Origin: Pseudomonadota bacterium
GTDB taxonomy: Bacteria > Desulfobacterota > Anaeroferrophillalia > Anaeroferrophillales > Tharpellaceae
Direction of reading: 5' to 3'
Assembly: GCA_030641485.1 (NCBI GenBank)
Contig: DAOWHJ010000022.1
Location: forward strand, 1-6,357
Length of the DNA stretch: 6,357 nt
Position numbers and translations under genes: made by a program. The notes beneath the pieces are model-generated. The model saw nothing but the letters and a program-made list of their open reading frames with translations, was not told where the DNA came from and did not search any database. Positions 1-4,617 of this stretch are shown here, piece by piece. Positions within the stretch are counted from its first letter, which is position 1, and each line of letters begins with the position of its first letter.

Positions 1-373
1 CCTCTTTGACCGTAGTTCGTGCATCCCTCAACGGATAGCCAGAATGTTCACCAAGGGGACCATAATTCCATTTAACTACTGCTGGAATCAGCTCGGCGAC
101 CACCACCTCAGCATCGTCTCCAAGCTGTTTCAAAGCCGCAGCCAATGTAAATCCCATCCCCAAGCCACCAATCAAGACTCGAACCTGCGGGCGACCAACA
201 ACCTTGCGACACGTAAGCTCAGCCAGCGCATCCTCTGAACCATGGGCCCGCGAAGTCATCAGCACTCCTTCACCAACAATACTGATCGAAAATTCATTGC
301 CACGTTGAGAGAGTTGCAACGCACTACCATTTCCCGGTATCGGTGCAGTATCAAGTGTTTTCCAAGGGATCAT
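1..373 (-). CDS. Spermidine-synthase-like SAM-fold protein (5' part only, cut by the left edge)
   Basis: The first 124 codons of a minus-strand gene are present, from an ATG at 373-371; the rest lies outside the window. The product begins MIPWKTLDTAPIPGNG. It carries a Rossmann-type nucleotide-binding motif VLIGGLGMGFTLAAAL (about residues 69-84) and then an acidic strand end VVVAELIPAVVKWN (about 92-105), where the ribose hydroxyls of a SAM-like ligand are normally held. This order matches the spermine/spermidine synthase-like methyltransferase fold. The glycine motif is GGLGMG rather than the GGGDG of proven putrescine aminopropyltransferases, and the usual N-terminal beta domain is very short. 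It may therefore be a paralogue with a different substrate, so I give no gene symbol. The start lies 17 nt after the stop of the upstream AI-2E-family gene, which suggests co-transcription. Only a weak GAG (TTTGAGTAAC) sits ahead of the ATG, so translation may be partly coupled. The fold is fairly sure; the function is open. Confidence 0.75.
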   Translation of the reverse strand, partial: MIPWKTLDTAPIPGNGSALQLSQRGNEFSISIVGEGVLMTSRAHGSEDALAELTCRKVVGRPQVRVLIGGLGMGFTLAAALKQLGDDAEVVVAELIPAVVKWNYGPLGEHSGYPLRDARTTVKE

Positions 374-390
374 AATAAGTTACTCAAATA

Positions 391-1464
391 TTACAACAGG
401 TGTTTTCCATAATTCTGATGATAGATTTCAACCATACTCAGAAAGGCTATAGTAATCAACGGACCAAAAATAATTCCGAGTAGACCAAAGGTTGCCAGGC
501 CACCGAAGATTGAGATAAAGATTAATAAGATATGCACCTTGACCCGGTCCCCAACCAGTTTGGGCTTAACCATGTACTCAACAATCAGAGATAGTATCCC
601 GAAAGAGAGCAGGAAAGCAATCCCTTTACCAATTTCACCAACAAGCAACATATAAGCGCCAATTGGTATAAAAACAACCGAGATTCCAATAAAAGGGATA
701 AAGGCAAAAATCGCCATTACCGTTCCCCATAGGATCGGTGATTGGATATTAAAGAAAGCGAGCCCTATACCACCAAAAACCCCTTGGGCGATTGCTGCCA
801 AGCCATTACCGACAACCATGGCTAAGGTCATATCATTAAACCTATGTAGGAGCAGATCCTCCTGATCTCGCGGTAGCGGCGAGAGCGCCATAAGATATTC
901 TTTAACCTTGAGACCGTCGATCAAGAGAAAATAGACAAAAATTATTAGCAAGACAAAATGAAGTGAGAAATTCATTATCTGGCCCGCCAGCATTTTGGTC
1001 CAGTTATAAACCCATAAACCCGCCTCCTTACTTAAGCGGATCACATCATTCTGAATATCATTAATATTGTAGTCGACCCCAAGATGCTGCAAAATATCGG
1101 TCAGACTTTCGACCTTGTTCGTATGACCAGAAATAAATTGATTGAGTGAAGCCACGGTTAACTCGCGCCGGAGGTAAGCATAGAACTCTGTCACTTCGAC
1201 CGAGAGTGAGGTAATGAGAAAAACCAGGGGAACGAAAATTCCCAGGAAAATCGCAAGACAGATCAAACCGGATGCCAACCAGCTCCGATCACCACAGAAC
1301 TTAATCAAACTTAAGTAAATGGGATGACAGAGACCAACCATAATAAGCGCTAAGGCCAAGGTATAAATAAACGGTTTCACCATCCACAGGAAAAGCCCGA
1401 CTGTAAACAAAAAGGTCATAAAAAAGACCACAGTTTTATAAGAAGATAATTTTTCACTAATCAT
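391..1464 (-). CDS. AI-2E transporter family (PerM/YdiK-like) inner-membrane protein
   Basis: A 357-residue polytopic membrane protein of the AI-2E transporter family (PF01594-type). The family is named for autoinducer-2 export, but members also include PerM-like permeases and ion/proton antiporters, so the substrate here is unknown. Hydrophobic segments lie at about residues 11-46 (two helices), 62-86, 164-183, 214-275 and 280-345. A polar stretch at about 87-160, between the third and fourth helices, matches the family's extracytoplasmic region. The C-terminal signature is clear: MVKPKLVGDRVKVHILLIF, then GGLATFGLLGIIFGPLITIA (about 298-340). I chose the ATG at 1464-1462, giving MISEKLSSYK, because GAGG stands 6 nt before it. 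An in-frame ATG at 1515 would add 17 residues but has no ribosome binding site. The length fits the family's usual 340-370 residues. It is transcribed away from the aroF leader, and the spermidine-synthase-like gene follows 17 nt downstream. The family call is secure. Confidence 0.92.
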   Translation of the reverse strand: MISEKLSSYKTVVFFMTFLFTVGLFLWMVKPFIYTLALALIMVGLCHPIYLSLIKFCGDRSWLASGLICLAIFLGIFVPLVFLITSLSVEVTEFYAYLRRELTVASLNQFISGHTNKVESLTDILQHLGVDYNINDIQNDVIRLSKEAGLWVYNWTKMLAGQIMNFSLHFVLLIIFVYFLLIDGLKVKEYLMALSPLPRDQEDLLLHRFNDMTLAMVVGNGLAAIAQGVFGGIGLAFFNIQSPILWGTVMAIFAFIPFIGISVVFIPIGAYMLLVGEIGKGIAFLLSFGILSLIVEYMVKPKLVGDRVKVHILLIFISIFGGLATFGLLGIIFGPLITIAFLSMVEIYHQNYGKHLL

Positions 1465-1470
1465 TTCATG

Positions 1471-1474
1471 CCTC
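1471..1474 (-). promoter_or_regulatory. Ribosome binding site deciding the AI-2E-family start
   Basis: On the minus strand the sequence reads ATGAGGCATGAAATG. The GAGG lies 6 nt before the ATG at 1464-1462, an ideal spacing. The two upstream in-frame ATGs, at 1476 and 1515, have no purine-rich stretch at a proper distance. The GAGG itself overlaps the first of these. Confidence 0.65.
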
Positions 1475-1561
1475 ATACTTATGGGTGCTATTTCCCCACA
1501 AGCTAGCACAAACATAGATGAAAAACCAGCTTTTGCTTGGGTTTGAGCATTAAAATAGTTC

Positions 1562-1588
1562 TTGACATAATCAGATAATTACTCTAGT
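1562..1588 (+). promoter_or_regulatory. Candidate sigma-70 promoter for the aroF-pheA leader
   Basis: A perfect -35 box TTGACA lies at 1562-1567. The best nearby -10 is TCTAGT (1583-1588), four of six consensus positions, after a short 15-nt spacer. Transcription would begin near 1595, about 75 nt before the leader-peptide ATG. The -35 is convincing and the -10 is weak, so the promoter may need an activator or may lie elsewhere in 1516-1660. Confidence 0.3.
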
Positions 1589-1601
1589 TGAGCCCGACTA
1601 G
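1584..1601. repeat. Short inverted repeat overlapping the candidate -10/+1 region
   Basis: CTAGTTG (1584-1590) and CGACTAG (1595-1601) pair over seven positions, one of them T-G, around the loop AGCC. As DNA it could be an operator dyad placed over the -10 and start site. As RNA it would be a small 5' hairpin. No known regulator consensus was recognised. Confidence 0.3.
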
Positions 1602-1669
1602 CCAAGTTCTCACAGAGAGCAAAAGACAATATCCAGTTCAATTTGCCAAGGTCACTTTAGAGTAAAATT

Positions 1670-1747
1670 ATGCGTTTCGTATCCAGCCTCTTTTATTTTT
1701 GGTTTTATTTTATTAACGATAAGGAGAGGTTTACCCGGGGCATTTAG
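1670..1747 (+). CDS. Aromatic leader peptide of the aroF-pheA attenuator (25 aa)
   Basis: A small ORF from the ATG at 1670-1672 to the TAG at 1745-1747 encodes MRFVSSLFYFWFYFINDKER followed by FTRGI. Residues 8-14 are seven aromatic residues in a row, Phe-Tyr-Phe-Trp-Phe-Tyr-Phe, with further Phe at 3 and 21. Such a run is the hallmark of a transcription-attenuation leader peptide; the known E. coli pheA leader is Phe-rich in the same way. Including all three aromatic amino acids fits a gene for the first common step of their synthesis. A weak AGAG lies 7 nt before the ATG. The stop codon is directly followed by a hairpin, then by two terminators, and aroF starts 133 nt after the stop. A ribosome stalled on codons 8-14 (1691-1711) would leave 1728-1740 free to pair, whereas one at the stop would cover it. 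The peptide itself probably has no function beyond sensing. Confidence 0.85.
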   Translation: MRFVSSLFYFWFYFINDKERFTRGI

Positions 1748-1790
1748 GAGTTAATAACTCACACATAAACTACCAAGCCGAGGGTTAACC
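1728..1790 (+). promoter_or_regulatory. Antiterminator 1 of the aroF-pheA attenuator
   Basis: GGTTTACCC (1728-1736) can pair with GGGTTAACC (1782-1790) at eight of nine positions, with a single T-T mismatch. The downstream partner is part of the 5' arm and loop of terminator 1, so this helix and terminator 1 exclude each other. The upstream partner lies inside leader codons 20-23. It is exposed when the ribosome stalls on the aromatic codons and covered when the ribosome reaches the stop codon. Confidence 0.65.
1748..1760 (+). promoter_or_regulatory. Hairpin directly after the leader-peptide stop codon
   Basis: GAGTT (1748-1752) and AACTC (1756-1760) form a perfect 5-bp stem with the loop AAT. 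It begins one base after the TAG at 1745-1747. It would be masked by a ribosome terminating at the stop codon, and it sits inside the loop of antiterminator 1, where it would bring the two antiterminator arms together. A role as a pausing or scaffolding hairpin is inferred. Confidence 0.45.
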
Positions 1791-1811
1791 GCCCCCGGCT
1801 TTTTACTTTTT
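1775..1811 (+). terminator. Attenuator terminator 1 (intrinsic)
   Basis: AAGCCG (1775-1780) pairs with CGGCTT (1796-1801). After an A-C mismatch, GGG (1782-1784) pairs with CCC (1792-1794), around a 7-nt loop TTAACCG. A broken T tract follows, TTTTTACTTTTT. It lies between the leader stop codon and aroF and competes with antiterminator 1. Confidence 0.8.
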
Positions 1812-1821
1812 AAAGGGCCGG
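1795..1821 (+). promoter_or_regulatory. Antiterminator 2: terminator 1 3' arm pairing with terminator 2 5' arm
   Basis: Positions 1795-1805 (CCGGCTTTTTA) can pair without a break with 1811-1821 (TAAAGGGCCGG): five G-C pairs, two G-T wobbles and four A-T pairs, around a 5-nt loop. The left arm is the 3' arm plus T tract of terminator 1 and the right arm is the 5' arm of terminator 2. This helix can form only when terminator 1 is broken, and it would then also prevent terminator 2. The pairing is seen; the switch role is inferred. Confidence 0.5.
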
Positions 1822-1850
1822 AATGATTTTTTCATCTTCGGCCCTTTTTT
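1812..1850 (+). terminator. Attenuator terminator 2 (strong intrinsic)
   Basis: AAAGGGCCG (1812-1820) pairs perfectly with CGGCCCTTT (1839-1847). The stem continues through G-T and A-T pairs and, after one bulged C, through ATGA/TCAT around a T5 loop. The T tract runs to 1850 (TTTTTT) and is followed by AATTTT. It ends 30 nt before the aroF start codon, so it can only act as an attenuator of aroF-pheA on this strand. It is not needed by the AI-2E-family gene, which runs the other way. Confidence 0.85.
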
Positions 1851-1880
1851 AATTTTGCCAAAACTACAGGAGTAAGCGCC

Positions 1881-2942
1881 ATGACCACCAACACCCATGA
1901 TCTTAACATCAAAAGTTTCGAACCATTAATTGACCCCGAGGTACTTAAAGAGGAGATGCCTTTAAGCCCGGCCAGTGAAGAAACCGTAATTAAAGGAAGA
2001 CGTCAAATCGAAGATATTCTCGCCCATAAGGACCCACGCCTTTTGATGATTGTTGGTCCTTGTTCAATTCATGACGAGAAGGCAGCACTTGAATACGCCA
2101 GACAACTGGTTGAGTTACAAAAAGAAGTTTCCGACAGTATGCTTTTGGTGATGCGGGTCTATTTCGAAAAACCTCGTACTACTATCGGCTGGAAGGGGTT
2201 GATTAACGATCCCCACATGAACGGTAGCTGTGACATGAATGAAGGTTTACGTCGAGCTCGACGAATTCTTTTGCAAATAACTGAAATGGGACTACCGACC
2301 GCAACCGAGGTGCTTGATCCGATTACGCCTCAATACCTGGCTGGCCTGGTCTGCTGGTCCGCAGTCGGAGCCCGCACGACTGAATCACAGATTCATCGCG
2401 AGATGGCCAGCGGTCTCTCAATGCCAGTCGGCTTTAAGAACTGCACCGACGGCAGCTTGACTAAAGCGGTACACGCGATCGTCGCAGCTCAGACGCCACA
2501 GAGTTTCATTGGGGTTGACCCTAAAGGTAAAACCTGTATCGTCTCGACCAAGGGAAACCCTTGGACCCACATGGTCCTGCGCGGTGGCCAACGACCAAAT
2601 TACGACTCAGTCAGCATCGAAGAGGCCTGTCAAAAACTTATAAATGAAGGACTAAAAGAGAGCATTGTGGTTGACTGTTCTCATGGCAACTCCCGTAAAA
2701 AATACTTGGAACAAGAACGGGTATTGAAAAATATCATCAGCCAACGCCTCGAAAACAATCCGGCTCTGGTCGGGGTAATGCTTGAGAGTAATCTTAATGA
2801 AGGCAACCAACCCTGTAGCGAAGATATAAATGATTTAGCCTATGGAGTCTCGGTAACTGATGCGTGCATTTCATGGGAAACCACCCGTAAATTAATCCTC
2901 TGCGCTCACGGACGCATGAGTAATGTTACTAAAGCGGCTTAA
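1881..2942 (+). CDS. aroF: Class I DAHP synthase (3-deoxy-7-phosphoheptulonate synthase), AroF/AroG/AroH type
   Basis: A cytoplasmic metal-dependent enzyme that condenses phosphoenolpyruvate with erythrose 4-phosphate to DAHP, the first step of the shikimate pathway. The 353-residue protein is full length for the class I-alpha (E. coli AroFGH) family. Visible motifs are GPCSIHD (59-65, metal ligand Cys61), RVYFEKPRTTIGWKGLINDP (92-111), VGFKN (183-187), LRGG (233-236), VDCSHGNS (264-271, ligand His268), MLESN (300-304, ligand Glu302) and VTDACISWE (325-333, ligand Asp327). All four metal ligands are present, at almost the E. coli AroG numbering. The N-terminal arm and Asp146/Pro150, associated with aromatic feedback inhibition in the family, are also kept. 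The segments MASGLSMPVGFKN, VDCSHGNS and YGVSVTDACISWE recall E. coli AroF (Tyr-sensitive), hence the symbol, but the inhibitor cannot be settled by eye. FKNC replaces the usual FKNG. AGGAG (1868-1872) lies 8 nt before the ATG. Transcription is probably controlled by the upstream aromatic attenuator, and pheA lies downstream with no intrinsic terminator between. Confidence 0.95.
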   Translation: MTTNTHDLNIKSFEPLIDPEVLKEEMPLSPASEETVIKGRRQIEDILAHKDPRLLMIVGPCSIHDEKAALEYARQLVELQKEVSDSMLLVMRVYFEKPRTTIGWKGLINDPHMNGSCDMNEGLRRARRILLQITEMGLPTATEVLDPITPQYLAGLVCWSAVGARTTESQIHREMASGLSMPVGFKNCTDGSLTKAVHAIVAAQTPQSFIGVDPKGKTCIVSTKGNPWTHMVLRGGQRPNYDSVSIEEACQKLINEGLKESIVVDCSHGNSRKKYLEQERVLKNIISQRLENNPALVGVMLESNLNEGNQPCSEDINDLAYGVSVTDACISWETTRKLILCAHGRMSNVTKAA

Positions 2943-2957
2943 AATCTGTAGTAAAGG

Positions 2958-3112
2958 TGATGCACTCGTAATAAGTCACGGGATGGCTAAGTAAAAATTT
3001 CGATATACAAGATATTGTGGTCTCTCCAGACACGAGACCATAAATGTAGTAAGTCGAGTGGCTGGAGAGACTGCAATAACGCAGTAGATCGGAACTTTTT
3101 ACGACGCCATCA
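2958..3112. repeat. 155-bp imperfect palindromic element (MITE/REP-like) between aroF and pheA
   Basis: The outer arms, TGATGCACTCGTAATAAGTC... (2958-2980) and the complement of 3090-3112, agree at 17 of 23 positions and share TGATG, TCGTAA and AAGT. An inner helix pairs 3013-3029 with 3062-3078 over 17 positions with two G-T pairs; it includes the perfect TCTCTCCAG (3021-3029) / CTGGAGAGA (3062-3070). No protein is supported within it. The structure suggests a non-coding miniature mobile element, or a REP-type palindrome mobilised in trans. The CTTTTTACGA core of the arms resembles intergenic palindromes I recall from deltaproteobacterial genomes, but I could not check this. No clear target-site duplication is seen. 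In mRNA it would fold into a long hairpin between the two genes, which could affect stability or relative expression. Confidence 0.65.
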
Positions 3113-3127
3113 AAGGTATACATTTTG
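3112..3127 (+). promoter_or_regulatory. pheA ribosome binding site and TTG start, abutting the palindrome
   Basis: AAAGG (3112-3116) is followed by 8 nt and then TTG (3125-3127). The AAAGG begins at the last base of the right palindrome arm. No ATG or GTG lies in frame near this point: the reading frame is closed upstream by TAA at 3077-3079, and the next in-frame ATG is codon 17, inside the first catalytic helix. TTG is therefore the best start. ATT at 3122-3124 is a less likely alternative. Confidence 0.6.
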
Positions 3128-4192
3128 GAACTTGATAGCTTAAGAGAAGAGATTGACGCTCTCGATAGCGATATGCTTAAACTCATTAACCGGCGCCTGG
3201 AACTTGCTCGAAAGATTGGTCAGGAAAAACAGGAGAAGGGGCTCTTAACCCTCAATAATGCGCGTGAAAGTCTGGTCTTGCACCACCTGAAAGAGCTTAA
3301 CTCAGGCCCACTGACCCAAACCGCACTCCAATTGATCTTTAAAGAGATTATGGCGGCCGCCCGGGAGTTGCAGAGTCAACACAAGGTCGCATTCTTAGGA
3401 CCGGAGGCCTCGTTCACACATCTTGCCGCGCTTGGACATTTCGGAGGCGAGTCGGCCATGCTCCCGCAGGCCAATGTTGCTGATGTTTTTCAGGCGGTAT
3501 TAAAGGAGCAGTGTCACTATGGTATGGTCCCGGTGGAAAATTCAATTGAGGGCGCTGTCAACCACACCCTTGATCTTTTTTACACCTCAGATCTGAAGAT
3601 CTGCGCCGAACGCTATCAGAAAATATCCCACGATCTGCTAAGCTCTGAAAACTTGCCTCTGGCAGAGATTCAAACCGTATTTTCACACAACCAAGCTTTC
3701 GCCCAATGCCGACAGTGGCTTAAGGAACACATACCGGGGGCCATGTTGACCGAATGTGGCAGCACTGCCGAAGCGGCCCGGCGAGCGGCTTCGGAACGTG
3801 GCCAAACAGCAGCAATTGCTGGCCCGGCCGCCGCCGAACTCTACAACCTTAAAAGTATCGCGCAAAAAATCGAAGACCTCCCCGGAAATACAACCCGGTT
3901 TCTAGTCTTGGGAAACGAGGATAGCCCGCCCTCAGGCCATGACAAAACCTCAATCTTGTTTGTAACCCCGCATCTCCCTGGAGCCCTGCACCAGGTTTTA
4001 ACCCCAATGGCTGATCATGGTGTAAATATGGTAAAACTTGAATCAAGGCCGGTTCGCAATGAGAAATGGAGCTACTTCTTCATCGCTGATTTCGAAGGTC
4101 ACCGCAAGGATGAGAAGGTTGCCGAGATGATCAAGGCAACCGAAAAGATCTGTCTCTACATGAAAGTGTTAGGCTCTTACCCTGCTGCTTGA
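3125..4192 (+). CDS. pheA: Bifunctional chorismate mutase / prephenate dehydratase with ACT domain (P-protein)
   Basis: A cytoplasmic enzyme converting chorismate to prephenate and then to phenylpyruvate, the precursor of phenylalanine. The 355 residues show the three usual parts in order. An AroQ-type chorismate mutase helix bundle occupies about 1-85, with candidate active-site residues Arg7, Arg24, Lys35, Arg47, Glu48 and Gln83; E. coli Asp48 appears as Asn44. Prephenate dehydratase follows at about 88-262, with VAFLGPEASFTH (88-99), VPVENSIEGAVNHTLDLF (135-152), FSHNQAFAQC (186-195) and the catalytic TRF (257-259) in LPGNTTRFLVLG. A regulatory ACT domain spans about 273-352, with the Phe-binding motifs GALH (286-289) and ESRP (306-309), so allosteric inhibition by phenylalanine is expected. 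The length fits the family. The start is TTG at 3125, with AAAGG 8 nt upstream. The gene follows aroF after 182 nt holding the palindromic element and probably shares the attenuated transcript. No clear terminator follows its stop codon. Confidence 0.95.
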   Translation: MELDSLREEIDALDSDMLKLINRRLELARKIGQEKQEKGLLTLNNARESLVLHHLKELNSGPLTQTALQLIFKEIMAAARELQSQHKVAFLGPEASFTHLAALGHFGGESAMLPQANVADVFQAVLKEQCHYGMVPVENSIEGAVNHTLDLFYTSDLKICAERYQKISHDLLSSENLPLAEIQTVFSHNQAFAQCRQWLKEHIPGAMLTECGSTAEAARRAASERGQTAAIAGPAAAELYNLKSIAQKIEDLPGNTTRFLVLGNEDSPPSGHDKTSILFVTPHLPGALHQVLTPMADHGVNMVKLESRPVRNEKWSYFFIADFEGHRKDEKVAEMIKATEKICLYMKVLGSYPAA

Positions 4193-4280
4193 ATCCTAAC
4201 TGCTCATCAAGCTTTTATTGACAAACAGCTCAGCAAAACAAGCTGGAGTTAAAACTTAAACCCACCAGAGGACACAAGGC

Positions 4281-4320
4281 TCACAGAGAGCAGCAATAGT
4301 GGCCCCTGTGAACTCTGTGA
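4281..4320. repeat. Palindrome of the CACAGAG...CTCTGTG type
   Basis: TCACAGAG (4281-4288) and CTCTGTGA (4313-4320) are a perfect 8-bp inverted repeat with a 24-nt spacer. The flank at 4266-4280 (CAGAGGACACAAGGC) is an imperfect direct copy of the same purine-rich unit. The pattern recalls the CACAGAGGACACAGAG / CTCTGTG intergenic repeats I remember from many environmental bacteria, here decayed. It lacks a T tract, so it is not called a terminator. Confidence 0.45.
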
Positions 4321-4520
4321 TAAAAATACGTAACAAATTGATGTTATTCGCTGAACATCTTAAGTTTGGAAATGTTGACGACAATAAGAGCTTGCTACTG
4401 ACAATATTGGATTTACGATTTATTCTCTCGATATATATAGCACACATAGATCTGTGAATTTCTACAGGTAAATGGTTGACAATTAAGTAAGATGTCCCCC
4501 GGAACTTGGGTGAGAAAGCT

Positions 4521-4555
4521 GGGGAGCGTTAAAGCAATAAAGCAACAACGTCCCC
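4521..4555. repeat. GGGGA/TCCCC inverted repeat, possible mobile-element end
   Basis: GGGGAGCGTT (4521-4530) pairs with AACGTCCCC (4547-4555) over nine positions with one bulged G and a 16-nt loop. A further GATGTCCCCC lies upstream at about 4491-4500. Hairpins built on GGGGAC/GTCCCC next to short repeats recall the flanks of REP-associated or IS200-like elements, but no transposase is present in the window. The origin is a guess. Confidence 0.35.
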
Positions 4556-4584
4556 TATCTCCTCCTTGGTATCTCCTTCCTTGG
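4556..4584. repeat. Two-copy short tandem repeat
   Basis: TATCTCCTCCTTGG (4556-4569) is followed directly by TATCTCCTTCCTTGG (4570-4584), and a third copy begins with TAT at 4585. The copies differ by one inserted base. The repeat abuts the GGGGA/TCCCC dyad and lies about 34 bp past the 3' end of the minus-strand gene at 4618. Confidence 0.6.
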
Positions 4585-4617
4585 TATATTTCAAAAGGGT
4601 GCCTTAAAAAACATTTT

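Larger units (their letters stand above)
4193..4617. other. Gene-free convergent region with decayed repeats
   Basis: This lies between the 3' ends of pheA (plus) and the unrecognised gene at 4618 (minus). Reading frames here are short, lack ribosome binding sites and show no recognisable protein. It is AT-rich in places (about 4321-4480) and holds one 8-bp dyad (4281-4320), a GGGGA/TCCCC dyad (4521-4555) and a tandem repeat (4556-4584). No strong intrinsic terminator is seen for either flanking gene; CAGCT/AGCTG near 4230-4250 is a weak stem without a T tract. Confidence 0.6.

Noticed and set aside
44..238. 64-codon plus-strand reading frame
   Set aside because: It lies antisense inside the spermidine-synthase-like gene, has no ribosome binding site and shows no protein-like pattern.
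1465..1515. Longer AI-2E-family start at 1515 (MFVLACGEIAP..., with a LACG that mimics a lipobox)
   Set aside because: There is no ribosome binding site before it, whereas the ATG at 1464 has GAGG at ideal spacing and begins where the family normally begins.
2929..3186. 85-codon minus-strand frame across the aroF-pheA gap
   Set aside because: It is a by-product of the palindromic element and of sequence antisense to both genes; Ser-rich, low-complexity translation with no ribosome binding site.
3683..4046. Two overlapping minus-strand frames inside pheA
   Set aside because: Antisense shadows of a clearly coding sequence with no supporting signals.
4476..4481. TTGACA as a promoter -35 box in the convergent gap
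   Set aside because: No acceptable -10 lies 15-19 nt downstream and no gene follows on the plus strand within the window.
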